Source of the DNA: a virus
IMG/VR virus record: IMGVR_UViG_3300046777_000588
Location: 1 to 62,098 of that record
DNA length: 62,098 nt
Direction: 5' to 3' (one strand)
How positions within the stretch are numbered: the first letter of the stretch is position 1; every line of letters starts with the position of its first letter. Shown here piece by piece: positions 7,173 through 15,750 of the stretch. The position numbers and the translations under genes are program-made. Below the pieces are notes generated by a model. That model was given only the letters and a program-made list of their open reading frames with translations, made no database searches and was not told where the DNA came from.

Positions 7173-9596
7173 ATGGCAGATGTTTTAAAACCGCTACCCG
7201 CAATTGTTACCGATACTTACGCTAACAAGGCTCCGCGCATTTCAGATCAAAGCAAACCAAGGACATTAAACCTTGATGTTGTTGATCCTTCTCCTACTAG
7301 CAATGGAGATACTGTTGATCCAAAGACGCTACAAGTTCGTCGCACATTCAAAGATGCTGCCCAAGCTCACTCTGCCTATCGTCGCTTGAAACAACAGAAT
7401 GTTGAGCGCAACCGCAAGAATCAACTGATCCAAAAGAAGCTCAACAACGAGCCTCCATATAGCGCAAAGAAGCTGGAGAGCATGGGGCAGAACTGGCGCA
7501 GCAATCGTCCGACAGGATTCTTGTCCACGATGGTTAGCCGCATTCAGCCTCCGTTCAAACAAGTCATTGAGCAAGCTCCTACGCTGACATACACAAAGTT
7601 TCCTGTTGAGGGAGTTGACTCTGAAAACAAGACCAAGGTTTTCCGCGAAGAGATTACAAAATGTATCCGTGGATGGAAGGGCCATGACGACATCGTTGCA
7701 CAAGTTGTTCACGAGAATACCACCTTTGGATTCTGTGCATTGTGCTGGGATGATCTTCGTGATTGGAAGCCAGAGTTCCTTCGTCAAGACTACACATTCT
7801 TTTCTATCGAGACTCCGCAAGAAACAGAAGCAACTCCAATCTGGGCGCGGAAACGCCGCTATCAAATTGCAGAGTTGTTGCCAGTTCTCGAAGACCCGCA
7901 GATGTCCGCAATGGCTGGTTGGCACATCAAGAATCTTGTTAAAGCAATCAACAATGCTATCCCTGCTGGACGCACGCTTGATTCTGATGACGATGCTCGC
8001 CGATACGAGGATTGGATTCGTGAAGGAAGCTACGGAGCAAGCTACGAGAACGATGCGAAGTATGTCGAGCTAGGCGAGCTTTTGGTTCGTGAGCCAAATG
8101 GTAAGATTAGCCGTTTCCTTTTTGATGATAAATCTGGCGACGAGATTTGCACACAGATTGATCGTTACAGCAAAATGAGCGAATGCCTCGCGTTGTTTTC
8201 TGTTGAGATTGGTAGTGGTGCATTGATGAGTTCCCGTGGTGCTGGGCGCGATCTTTACAATACTCATATTGCTGTTGAGAAGGCTCGCAACCTTGTTGTG
8301 GATAATTCCTATCTATCTGGAATGTTGCTTCTCAAGAAAGGCCCGAATGCCAAGGCTGGGGCTGCTCCGCTGACTGTCCATCATCCTGTCGCTTATATCG
8401 CGGAGGGATATGAAGTGATTCCGCAGAATATGCCTGCGAATGTGAATGACTTCTTGAACTTGGATCGCTTCATTTCTGGTCTTGCTGAAATTCAGATTGG
8501 CACATTCCTTCCAAGTTCTGCTCTTGGAATGCGCGACCAGAAAGTTACTGCTTCTGAGATTAACAGGGTGGCGGCTATCGAGAATCAAATCCGCGAAGGA
8601 ATCTTGATGCGGTTTACCAAGCAATACAGCAAAGCAGTTGAGCGTATGCAACGAGGCATATGCCATCCAGAACATATCAAAGCTGCCGCTGAGTTGAAGA
8701 CCAAGCTAGACATCGCTCGCCAGATGGTTCCTAACGCTGTTTGGGCTAGGGCTGATGTTGTCGATGCGTTTGATCGTAGCGTCATGGAATTGCCATCGTT
8801 CATGGTTCCATTCCAAGTTCCAGATCATTTGGATGAGGAGGCGATTGCTTGTTGTCTTAATATGCTTGAGCGCAATCTTCCTCCTTCGGATATTCTTCTC
8901 ATGGCATATAGCCCTGCTGAAGAGTTGTTGCCAGATACCCAAGCTCAGAACGATCAGATTCTTGACATGATGATCCAACGATACATGGGCAATCCTAATG
9001 TCAATCAAGACGAATTGCTCAAGTTGGATTGGAGTCGTAAACTTGGTGAGAGTATTGCGAATAGTGTAATTCTTCCAAAAGACCAAGTTGAGTCTCTGGC
9101 TATCGAAGCAACCCGCCAGCAGATTATCGAGCTTCAATCCATCATCGCTGGTCAAGAGGTTCCAGTCTCTCCGCGAGATAATGACATGGTTCATTTGAGT
9201 GTCATGGCTCAAAAGCTAATGCCGCTTATTGAAAACGCTCCTGCTGGTTCATTGCCTCCAGAGATGGTTCAACCGCTGAACAAAGCATTGGAGCATTTCA
9301 TGGGACATATCATGCAAGCTCAAGCCAAGGGAGCAGATAATAAAAAATTGGCAGAGTTTCGTTCTGCCGCAGAACAAGCATTCAGTCATCTTACCGCAGG
9401 ATATGGTGTTCCTCCTCCACAAGACTTAATGCCAGCAGCCGCAGGTGGCGCACCATCTCCAGCAGCAGGCGGACGGACTGGCCGTGTTGCACTTGGTCAA
9501 TCACGCGAGTTTGGAAAACTTGAAGGAGAAGTTCCTACACAATTTGGGATGGTTAATGATGTGGCTAACCCTCCAAAGCCTCCAACTGCTGGATAA
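7173..9596 (+). CDS. Portal (head-tail connector) protein
   Basis: Forms the dodecameric ring at the packaging vertex. The 807-aa sequence carries hallmarks of podovirus portals: NTTFGFCALCWDD in the wing region, and VTASEINRVAAIENQIREG (about 458-476), which matches the conserved T-A-x-E-I segment of T7 gp8-like connectors. The C-terminal about 90 residues are Ala/Pro/Gly-rich and probably disordered. The length is above T7 gp8 (about 535 aa) and closer to larger P22-like portals. The start follows AATAATT with no Shine-Dalgarno. Confidence 0.88.
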   Translation: MADVLKPLPAIVTDTYANKAPRISDQSKPRTLNLDVVDPSPTSNGDTVDPKTLQVRRTFKDAAQAHSAYRRLKQQNVERNRKNQLIQKKLNNEPPYSAKKLESMGQNWRSNRPTGFLSTMVSRIQPPFKQVIEQAPTLTYTKFPVEGVDSENKTKVFREEITKCIRGWKGHDDIVAQVVHENTTFGFCALCWDDLRDWKPEFLRQDYTFFSIETPQETEATPIWARKRRYQIAELLPVLEDPQMSAMAGWHIKNLVKAINNAIPAGRTLDSDDDARRYEDWIREGSYGASYENDAKYVELGELLVREPNGKISRFLFDDKSGDEICTQIDRYSKMSECLALFSVEIGSGALMSSRGAGRDLYNTHIAVEKARNLVVDNSYLSGMLLLKKGPNAKAGAAPLTVHHPVAYIAEGYEVIPQNMPANVNDFLNLDRFISGLAEIQIGTFLPSSALGMRDQKVTASEINRVAAIENQIREGILMRFTKQYSKAVERMQRGICHPEHIKAAAELKTKLDIARQMVPNAVWARADVVDAFDRSVMELPSFMVPFQVPDHLDEEAIACCLNMLERNLPPSDILLMAYSPAEELLPDTQAQNDQILDMMIQRYMGNPNVNQDELLKLDWSRKLGESIANSVILPKDQVESLAIEATRQQIIELQSIIAGQEVPVSPRDNDMVHLSVMAQKLMPLIENAPAGSLPPEMVQPLNKALEHFMGHIMQAQAKGADNKKLAEFRSAAEQAFSHLTAGYGVPPPQDLMPAAAGGAPSPAAGGRTGRVALGQSREFGKLEGEVPTQFGMVNDVANPPKPPTAG

Positions 9597-9638
9597 AACA
9601 TTTGCACAATAACAAAATAACATATAACTAATAAAAAT

Positions 9639-9896
9639 ATGGGCGGATCACCTACAGAAATGCGAAAGAATGAAGCTGGCTCGGCTATGCCTAGCCAACC
9701 TGCTAAACTTGATACTCCTTACGAGCCTCAAGCATACGATAAATTCTATTCTCAGAAAGCTAATGCTAACGATCAAGAGATGCTTCGCAGTCTTGCTCGT
9801 GATCTTTACAACTCCGCTAAGGGAGCATTGAGCCAGAACTTTACTGGCCGCGATGCTTCTCCTGCCGCGAGTGCTGATAATACAAAAAATAAATAA
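9639..9896 (+). CDS. Small MGG-type structural protein
   Basis: An 85-aa protein beginning MGGSPTEMRKNEAG, hydrophilic with Ala/Ser/Asn-rich ends. Three later genes in the internal-protein block (39318, 40254, 42203) also begin MGG, which suggests a shared N-terminal constraint. The function is unknown; its place between portal and scaffold suggests a head component. Confidence 0.6.
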   Translation: MGGSPTEMRKNEAGSAMPSQPAKLDTPYEPQAYDKFYSQKANANDQEMLRSLARDLYNSAKGALSQNFTGRDASPAASADNTKNK

Positions 9897-9899
9897 TAA

Positions 9900-10139
9900 A
9901 TGAATTGGACGAGTGAAGACTCTGCCAAGTTTAGAGACTACTCACAAAAGAGTGGCTATAAGCTACGAGCATATTTGCAATCAATGGTTCCGCTTTGTGA
10001 CGGCAAAACAATCGAAGAGGTTGCTTTGCAGGCAAAATACAAAGAGGGCTATGAGCGAGTTTTGAAAGAAATTGATAGTATTGTTTCTTCCAAGACAAAT
10101 GAAGACGATGCCTCTAATGGCGGATTCACAACGATGTAA
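9900..10139 (+). CDS. Hypothetical protein
   Basis: A 79-aa helical protein (MNWTSEDSAKFRDYSQ) of unknown family, located in the head-assembly block. It starts 3 bases after the previous stop. Confidence 0.6.
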   Translation: MNWTSEDSAKFRDYSQKSGYKLRAYLQSMVPLCDGKTIEEVALQAKYKEGYERVLKEIDSIVSSKTNEDDASNGGFTTM

Positions 10140-10141
10140 TT

Positions 10142-10297
10142 ATGGCAAGAACTAAACAACAAGGTCTGTGGGCCAATATTCATGCTAAACGCGAGCGCAT
10201 TAAAGCTGGCAGTGGAGAGAAGATGAGGAAGCCGAGTAGCAAAGGCGCACCAACAGCGAAAGCATTTAAGAAGTCTGCCAAAACTTCTAAAAAATAA
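10142..10297 (+). CDS. Small very basic protein
   Basis: A 51-aa reading frame starting MARTKQQGLWANIHAKRER and rich in Lys/Arg/Ser with a lysine-rich end. It begins two bases after the preceding stop. Similar short basic proteins with the phrase RIKAGSGEKMRKP sit beside portal genes in many aquatic podophages. The charge suggests nucleic-acid contact, perhaps inside the head; the function is not established. Confidence 0.7.
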   Translation: MARTKQQGLWANIHAKRERIKAGSGEKMRKPSSKGAPTAKAFKKSAKTSKK

Positions 10298-10299
10298 TT

Positions 10300-10569
10300 A
10301 TGGCAACTATTAAAAAACGATTCACAAAGATCATAGTTAATAAAGCCACTGGCCGCACTCGCACAGTTAAGTATGGGCAAGCAGGGAAAGCAGCAGATGG
10401 AGGAGATCGTATTCGCCCTTCCACAAAAAAGGCGGACGCGTATTGCAGTAGAAGTCTTGGAATTAAAAAGCGTCTGCCAAAATCAAAGCAGAATGACCCT
10501 AATACTCCCAACAATTTGAGCCGCAAGAAGTGGAAGTGCAAAGGCGCAAAATCAGTTCGCAAAAAATAA
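10300..10569 (+). CDS. Basic protein, probable DNA-associated
   Basis: An 89-aa protein rich in Lys and Arg (MATIKKRFTKIIVNKATGR at the start) with a conserved-looking centre GDRIRPSTKKADAYCSRS and end KKWKCKGAKSV. This arrangement recurs next to the previous small basic gene in aquatic phages. It starts two bases after that gene's stop, so the two are likely coexpressed. The role is unknown. Confidence 0.7.
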   Translation: MATIKKRFTKIIVNKATGRTRTVKYGQAGKAADGGDRIRPSTKKADAYCSRSLGIKKRLPKSKQNDPNTPNNLSRKKWKCKGAKSVRKK

Positions 10570-10572
10570 ATT

Positions 10573-10594
10573 TTAGATAAAATCATTTATCTAA
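10573..10594. promoter_or_regulatory. AT-rich perfect hairpin
   Basis: TTAGATAAA (10573-10581), loop ATCA, TTTATCTAA (10586-10594): a perfect 9-bp stem right after the basic protein gene and before the scaffold-like gene. It has little GC, so it is a weak terminator at best; it could be an mRNA processing or protection element. Confidence 0.35.
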
Positions 10595-10596
10595 TA

Positions 10597-10630
10597 AATC
10601 AATCAACCAACCAACCAACCAAAAATAAAT
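10597..10630 (+). promoter_or_regulatory. CCAA-repeat leader
   Basis: A tandem CAAC/CCAA tetranucleotide run leads directly into the scaffold-like start codon at 10631, with no Shine-Dalgarno. Comparable A/C-rich leaders precede 16038, 17367, 17871 and 29549. Such unstructured leaders may aid ribosome loading. Confidence 0.4.
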
Positions 10631-11917
10631 ATGGCAGATACCGACGAAAACATTGTCGAATCCGATGTTACTGGATTCGGAAACCCATCACTTGATGCAG
10701 ACAAGATTGATGACTCTACCGAACAGCAAATTGATAATTTGCTTGATGAGGTAATTAAACAACAAGAAGAACCAAGCAATGAAATTGAAACAAGCAATAG
10801 TGATGTTCCTGAACAAAATCTACTTCAAGATGATGTGGAGCCTGTTTTGGAAACCAAAACTGAAGAGGGAAATGTCCCAGATCAAGTTGACGCTGGACAA
10901 CTGGAGCAAGCGAAACCCCAAGTCGAAATCGACCCTGAAATCGCGGCTATTGAACAACCCCGAAATCTTTCGGAAAAGAACCAAAGTAACTGGCGTAAGC
11001 TCCAAGAAACTGCAAGCACCTACAAAAAGCAAGCCGAAGAAGCGGAAAACCTCCGTCAAAGGATCGCGCAGCTTGAGCAAGCCCCAGCCCAAACGCCGCA
11101 AGACTACGAAGAACTAAAGAAGTTCCGTCAGATTTTCGACATCAAGAACGATCCAGAGTTCCAGTCGAAATATTCTAAACCGATTGAGAATGCAAAGGAG
11201 AATGTCTATGGCATCCTTCGTAAGCACGGAGCATCTGATGAAGTCATTGCTAGCATTGAGAAAGCTGGTGGCCCAGATAAGATCAATGACGAGTTCTGGC
11301 GCAATCCAGCATTCGGAAACCTGCCATTTACTGATTCTGAAAAACTGAAGCGTAATCTTGTTGATGTTGCTGATCTTCGTGAGAAGCAAGAACAGGAAAT
11401 CCAATATGCTGCTGAAAACGCTGACAAGATTCTTCAAGAGCGCGAGCAAGAGAAGGGTCAGTGGTATGAGAAGACTGTTACCGAGATTGACCAAGAGCTT
11501 GATAACATCACAAAAGAGTTGCCTTGGGCTAGGTTTGCAGAAGTTCCCGCTAATGCTACTCCAGAGCAACTTCAGCAAGTGAAGGCACATAATGCTCGTG
11601 TTTCAGACCTAGCAACTAAGTTTGAAGCTGCTCTTTGGCCTACAACTGCCAAGGATCGCACGAACATTGCCGCTGCCGCAGTATTCAGTCATGTGCTTTC
11701 AGACCAACTACGCACAGAGCAAACGCAAAAGAACGCATTGCTAGAACAAGTCAAGAAACTGACTGCTGAGAATAATGCTTTGAAGTCATCAAGTAAGATG
11801 CCAAAGCAAACTATCGCCAATCAGTCCGTTAATAAACCATCTAGCATGAGTGATCGTATCAAGATGAATGCCGCTGACGCTATTGATCTTGGTATTGATG
11901 AAGCTATTGGCGGATAA
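10631..11917 (+). CDS. Scaffold-like head assembly protein
   Basis: A 428-aa protein with an acidic, low-complexity N-terminus (about 1-110), coiled-coil segments (QAEEAENLRQRIAQLEQ around 137-153 and again near 380-395) and a C-terminal tail after about 400. Position between portal and capsid genes, acidic N-terminus and predicted coiled coils fit internal scaffolding proteins, which guide capsid assembly and leave before packaging. There is no sequence-level match I can name, so the call rests on context and composition. Confidence 0.65.
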   Translation: MADTDENIVESDVTGFGNPSLDADKIDDSTEQQIDNLLDEVIKQQEEPSNEIETSNSDVPEQNLLQDDVEPVLETKTEEGNVPDQVDAGQLEQAKPQVEIDPEIAAIEQPRNLSEKNQSNWRKLQETASTYKKQAEEAENLRQRIAQLEQAPAQTPQDYEELKKFRQIFDIKNDPEFQSKYSKPIENAKENVYGILRKHGASDEVIASIEKAGGPDKINDEFWRNPAFGNLPFTDSEKLKRNLVDVADLREKQEQEIQYAAENADKILQEREQEKGQWYEKTVTEIDQELDNITKELPWARFAEVPANATPEQLQQVKAHNARVSDLATKFEAALWPTTAKDRTNIAAAAVFSHVLSDQLRTEQTQKNALLEQVKKLTAENNALKSSSKMPKQTIANQSVNKPSSMSDRIKMNAADAIDLGIDEAIGG

Positions 11918-11939
11918 GTATTGATAAACGATACTATAG

Positions 11940-11969
11940 TTATACAAAAGTTATTACATTTTTGTATAA
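11940..11969. promoter_or_regulatory. 10-bp perfect inverted repeat
   Basis: TTATACAAAA (11940-11949), 10-base spacer, TTTTGTATAA (11960-11969), in the 72-bp gap after the scaffold-like gene. The neighbouring ACTATAGT (11933-11940) is itself a palindrome. It may be an operator or a weak terminator at the border of the glycan module. Confidence 0.4.
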
Positions 11970-11989
11970 AATCATAATAAATACAAAAT

Positions 11990-12982
11990 ATGGAATCAAA
12001 AATGTCTCCTGATGAGAAAATTACAATGAATGCTCTTGAATCTGCTGATCCTTTTGCAAGAAAAGGCGTTCAAAGTAAACCTATAAATAGTAATATGCCC
12101 AAAAAACCACAACGAGACTTCTCGCATTACGACGAGCCAGTTGAAAATAAAAAGCAAAAAGTTGATAAAACAGAAGTTATAGAGGAGCCTAAAGCTCAAA
12201 AGCGTGGGAGAAAGCCAAAAGTGGAAGAGAAAGAAGTAGAGAAATTCAACAATCCTATCATGCAATCCCGCAATCAAGATGGTATGCCTTCATATCGTTG
12301 TGAGTTTGCAGGAAGGGACATCTTTGTTGGTTTCCCTTGCTACAAAACTACCAATCCAGTCACTGCATTTGCTCTGATTGCGATGGCACTTGACTTTGGT
12401 AAAGACAAGATTCGCTTCGATATGTCGATTGGTGATGCGATGATCTATCATTCTCGCAACAAGATCGCTCAAAAGTTCCTTGAGACAGACGCAAAGTGGC
12501 TACTGATGATTGATGACGACATCATTCCTTGCATTGGACGGCCTAACTGGATGCGTTCAACTGTTTCTAATGCTAGGACATTGCCAGATGCGCCACTCCA
12601 GCGTCATGTATTGCAACGACTCATCGGAGCTAACAAAACATTGATTGGTGGAGCATACTTTGGAAGGCAAAAAGACGCTCCGCTCATGTGTTCTGATCCA
12701 TCTCTGACAGCAAAAGCTCGCGCATATCAAGATGAGGTTGCTCCTGTTGATTGGGTGGCTACTGGATGTATGCTTGTTCATCGAAAAGTCTTCCAAGACA
12801 TCGAAGAAAAGTATCCAGAACTAAAATCGCCAATCGCGAATGGCGAATTTGACTACTTCCATCCGATTAACTCTGTTACTGGAGAGGATGTTTCGTTCTG
12901 CAAGCGTGCAAAACAAGCTGGACATCAACCACACATTGATCTTGGTCTTCCAGTCTTCCATGTTGGATACGCCTGTTATTAA
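11990..12982 (+). CDS. GT-A fold glycosyltransferase
   Basis: A nucleotide-sugar-dependent transferase of GT2-like type. The catalytic domain starts near residue 110 (DIFVGFPCYK) and shows the metal-binding WLLMIDDDIIP (D175-D177), GGAYFGRQ, the VATGCMLVHRKVF segment and GEDVSFCKRAKQAG, a typical acceptor/base motif. The first about 100 residues are lysine-rich and disordered, with KRGRKPK (71-77) resembling an AT-hook. It heads four coupled genes (11990-14818) that together look like a glycan-modifying module beside the capsid gene. Confidence 0.82.
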   Translation: MESKMSPDEKITMNALESADPFARKGVQSKPINSNMPKKPQRDFSHYDEPVENKKQKVDKTEVIEEPKAQKRGRKPKVEEKEVEKFNNPIMQSRNQDGMPSYRCEFAGRDIFVGFPCYKTTNPVTAFALIAMALDFGKDKIRFDMSIGDAMIYHSRNKIAQKFLETDAKWLLMIDDDIIPCIGRPNWMRSTVSNARTLPDAPLQRHVLQRLIGANKTLIGGAYFGRQKDAPLMCSDPSLTAKARAYQDEVAPVDWVATGCMLVHRKVFQDIEEKYPELKSPIANGEFDYFHPINSVTGEDVSFCKRAKQAGHQPHIDLGLPVFHVGYACY

Positions 12983-12984
12983 TT

Positions 12985-13548
12985 ATGAAAAACATTTACG
13001 CATTTTACACTAGCATTCAGCTTGCAGATCAGAACGAGGAGTTCGCTTGCATTAATTTGTGGAAAAAGTCATGGGAAAAACTTGGCTGGAAAGCAGAATT
13101 GTTAAATAACTCTCACATTCAAGGCTCTCATCTCTACAATAAGATCATTGCTAAAATGGTTAATTCCAAGGCAACATTGCCTCGTGAGCGCAGTGATGAA
13201 TTTAATTGGCTTATAGCTCGCTTTTCTAGGTGGTGCGGATTACACGCTGCTGGTGGTGGATGGATGAGTGACTATGATGTGTTTAATCTTGATTTCACTC
13301 CAGATAAAGCTAATGAAATTGAGAAAAATCAATCTTTGTATTTATGTGGTGAGCCAGCATACTTGTTTTACGCAACACGAGAAATGTGTTCTGCTGCAAT
13401 TATTAAATTCATAAATCAAAACATATTCAATTTGACGGAAAAGAGTATGGTAAATTCCGTCGATAAAGATTTGTCTAACAAATTGGTTAAACATTGCCAA
13501 TTCACTCCCAAAAAGAAGCGTTCAGAAGTGATGCGGTTGTTGGCGTGA
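12985..13548 (+). CDS. GT32-like glycosyltransferase
   Basis: A 187-aa protein with the region RWCGLHAAGGGWMSDYDVF (about 83-101), which matches the sugar-binding DXD segment of GT32/Gly_transf_sug proteins (usual form GGIYxDxD). The N-terminus (MKNIYAFYTSIQ) fits a short nucleotide-binding beta-alpha unit. It is shorter than most members. It overlaps the next gene through GTGA at 13545-13548. Confidence 0.65.
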   Translation: MKNIYAFYTSIQLADQNEEFACINLWKKSWEKLGWKAELLNNSHIQGSHLYNKIIAKMVNSKATLPRERSDEFNWLIARFSRWCGLHAAGGGWMSDYDVFNLDFTPDKANEIEKNQSLYLCGEPAYLFYATREMCSAAIIKFINQNIFNLTEKSMVNSVDKDLSNKLVKHCQFTPKKKRSEVMRLLA

Positions 13549-14246
13549 AGACATTTCTCCATTCTGGTCATATTGGGGACATAATTGCGTTCCTTCCACT
13601 TATGCGGAAGCTAGGTGGTGGTCATTTAGTAATTACAGACCACAATTCCACTCCGCAGTTGAAGATGGAAGGGTTCAGATACCAGTCAATAAAGCCTTTA
13701 TTGGAGCAACAAGATTACATTACAGGGGTGTCTTTTGAGAAAGCCCCTAAAAACATAGATTTCAATGTTTGTGGCTTCAGAAAATACTGGGGGACTGGCA
13801 CAATCATTGAAATGCAGGCTAAAGAGCTTGGAGTTGAGCCTTGCATAGAAAAATGGTTACAGGTTAAGCCAAACTTGATCTTACAAGGTAAGATTGTGTG
13901 TTGCAGGTCGCCTAGATACCGCAATGATTTGTTCCCATGGCGGGAACTTATTGATAAAATCAGAGATCGTGCTGTTTTCATCGGAGTCCACGATGAATAT
14001 GGTGATTTTGTAAATAAATTCGGCAAGGTTGATAGATTTTTGACGAATAATTGTCTGGATATAGCTCAAGCTATCGCTGGAAGTGATATGTTCATTGGAA
14101 ATCAATCATCTCCATTCTGGATAGCCGCTGGACTCCATCATCCGCTAATCCAAGAGACTTCTCTTGATGTCCCAGACAGTATTGTTAGATACAAAGGCGC
14201 AAATTACTTTATAGACGGAATCAACCCACTAAAACTAATCAAATGA
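13545..14246 (+). CDS. GT9/GT-B-like glycosyltransferase
   Basis: A 233-aa protein resembling heptosyltransferase-type GT-B enzymes: the N-terminal HIGDIIAFLPLMRKL loop and the C-terminal SDMFIGNQSSPFWIAAGL segment, which in this family contacts the donor. The start is taken as GTG at 13545, because it overlaps the previous stop (GTGA) and gives the conserved N-terminus; an in-frame ATG at 13494 would add 17 residues inside the upstream gene. Its stop overlaps the methyltransferase ATG. Confidence 0.65.
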   Translation: MKTFLHSGHIGDIIAFLPLMRKLGGGHLVITDHNSTPQLKMEGFRYQSIKPLLEQQDYITGVSFEKAPKNIDFNVCGFRKYWGTGTIIEMQAKELGVEPCIEKWLQVKPNLILQGKIVCCRSPRYRNDLFPWRELIDKIRDRAVFIGVHDEYGDFVNKFGKVDRFLTNNCLDIAQAIAGSDMFIGNQSSPFWIAAGLHHPLIQETSLDVPDSIVRYKGANYFIDGINPLKLIK

Positions 14247-14818
14247 AAGAATCAAGCAAGGCAATGGAGCGTCGATTTAACTCAGAAAAACGAGAACTAT
14301 TTTCTAAGATATTCAAAGGCTCTGGATTGGATATTGGGTGTGGCGATGACATCATAACAGTCAAAGGTGCAACTGTTGGGCCTTTCGACATGGAGCATGG
14401 TGACGCAAACCATCTCGACCAATACTTTGAAGACGAATCTTTCGACTTCATTCATGCCTCACAATGCTTGGAGCATATGCGCGATCCTAAAGCTGCATTG
14501 GAGTCTTGGCTGAAAGTTCTCCGCAAAGGTGGTTATGCAGTTATCTCTATTCCATCTTGGGAACTCTACGAAGGCATGATTTGGCCTAGCCGATTCAATC
14601 CAGACCACAAGTCAACTTGGTCTTTGTGGCAAAAAGGTTCGCCAGCACCAACCCATGTAAAACTTCCAGAGTGGTTGGCAAACTTTAATTGCGAAATAGT
14701 CTACTGCGAGCTAATCGACACAAACTATAATTACAAGATTGGAACTCGCGTCGATCAGACATATCCATACGAGAATCGCGTAGAAGCCTTCATTGAATTT
14801 GTTCTACAGAAAAGGTGA
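14243..14818 (+). CDS. Class I SAM-dependent methyltransferase
   Basis: A Rossmann-fold methyltransferase of 191 aa with motif I LDIGCGD (29-35), an acidic residue after GPFDMEHGD, and the FDFIHASQCLEHM segment (about 68-80) typical of methyltransferase type 11. The substrate is unknown; the coupled glycosyltransferases suggest methylation of a sugar or of a glycolipid intermediate. The start overlaps the previous TGA (ATGA). Confidence 0.82.
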   Translation: MKESSKAMERRFNSEKRELFSKIFKGSGLDIGCGDDIITVKGATVGPFDMEHGDANHLDQYFEDESFDFIHASQCLEHMRDPKAALESWLKVLRKGGYAVISIPSWELYEGMIWPSRFNPDHKSTWSLWQKGSPAPTHVKLPEWLANFNCEIVYCELIDTNYNYKIGTRVDQTYPYENRVEAFIEFVLQKR

Positions 14819-14820
14819 AC

Positions 14821-14859
14821 ACTACACACGCTTATATTATCATTTAAGATAAGTGTAGT
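14821..14859. terminator. Bidirectional terminator candidate
   Basis: ACTACAC (14821-14827) pairs with GTGTAGT (14853-14859), with further CTTAT/ATAAG pairing inside after a 3-base bulge. It lies exactly between the convergent ends of the methyltransferase and the antisense HNH gene. Confidence 0.45.
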
Positions 14860-14862
14860 ATT

Positions 14863-15555
14863 TCAGAATGGATTTACTATTTTAGGTTGTCTTATTCCTA
14901 ATTCAATTTTCATTTGTTTTAATCTTTCTTTTTCTTTTCTGCTAATTTCTGGAGGTTTTGTTGCTTTTGCGTATTCACTCAATCCAGATGTAGGCTTTGT
15001 TTTTGCAATCCATTCAAGATGATTTATTTGATCTCTTGTTGCCTTTAAATTTGGAGGGATTGAACAAAATGTATTGATTGTAATTTTCAGTATACCGCAA
15101 GCCATTTTGATTCCATGCCATGATCCATGATTCACTATATTACTAATAAGCATCATTGAAACTAAATGCTTTTTCTTGCTTTTGCTGTTTTGATTCTTTA
15201 CCGCGTCTTCAGTTATTTTTAATATTTGATCCTTATAGTGTGGGAATTTGAGAATTTTGCATTTGATTGCTGAATGAACCAAGTTGTGGCATTGTCTACA
15301 CAAGAATATCATTCTTGACTTTTGTTCTGCATTTGTTCGTAGAAACCTATATTCCATGTGATGAATATCGCTTCCCGTATTGCCGCATTTTTCGCAATTA
15401 CCATCATGGTTTCTTAAAAAAGAATCTCGCAATCTTTTCCACTCTTCTGATTTTAGATATTCATTCCTATACTCGTGACGAGTCATTTTGAACCCGCCAA
15501 TGCCTTTTAACTTTCTTTGTAGTTTTCTGTAGTTTTTAGGATTTAGTTTTTGCAT
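14863..15555 (-). CDS. HNH endonuclease
   Basis: A 230-aa protein with a zinc-supported HNH core: CEKC (C54, C57), DIHH (H65, H66), CRQCH (C86, C89, H90) and LVH (H94). The rest is Lys-rich and may bind DNA. It is the only gene on the minus strand within the rightward unit, and it splits the glycan module from the capsid gene, as free-standing homing endonucleases do. A shorter start at 15486 (MTRHEYRNEY) is possible. Confidence 0.82.
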   Translation of the reverse strand: MQKLNPKNYRKLQRKLKGIGGFKMTRHEYRNEYLKSEEWKRLRDSFLRNHDGNCEKCGNTGSDIHHMEYRFLRTNAEQKSRMIFLCRQCHNLVHSAIKCKILKFPHYKDQILKITEDAVKNQNSKSKKKHLVSMMLISNIVNHGSWHGIKMACGILKITINTFCSIPPNLKATRDQINHLEWIAKTKPTSGLSEYAKATKPPEISRKEKERLKQMKIELGIRQPKIVNPF

Positions 15556-15565
15556 ATAAAAGAAA

Positions 15566-15599
15566 ACCCGCCCTGATGGTCGTAGTCATCAAGACGGGT
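15566..15599. terminator. Strong hairpin beside HNH gene
   Basis: ACCCGCCCTGATG (15566-15578) pairs with CATCAAGACGGGT (15587-15599): 13 positions with two mismatches and an 8-base loop. TCTTTCT follows on the plus strand and TTTTCTTTT on the minus strand, so it could stop transcription both ways and insulate the capsid promoter. Confidence 0.6.
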
Positions 15600-15723
15600 C
15601 TTTCTAGTTGGGGAAATTTTGGATTGATTCTACGACAAATCAATATGTGCATTTACGCTACTTTAGTTTTTGCTTGAGTCAACTTTTTTATTCTCTGTCA
15701 AAAATATTTTCAGAAAAAATGAT

Positions 15724-15750
15724 TTGACGAAATACTAAATATATTATAGC
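15724..15750 (+). promoter_or_regulatory. Candidate capsid promoter
   Basis: TTGACG at 15724-15729 followed after 15 bases by TATAGC (15745-15750) inside a very AT-rich tract. The surrounding TTTGAC word recurs ahead of two fibre genes (22462 and 26842). If used, transcription would begin near 15757 and place the structured segment in the capsid mRNA leader. Confidence 0.35.
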
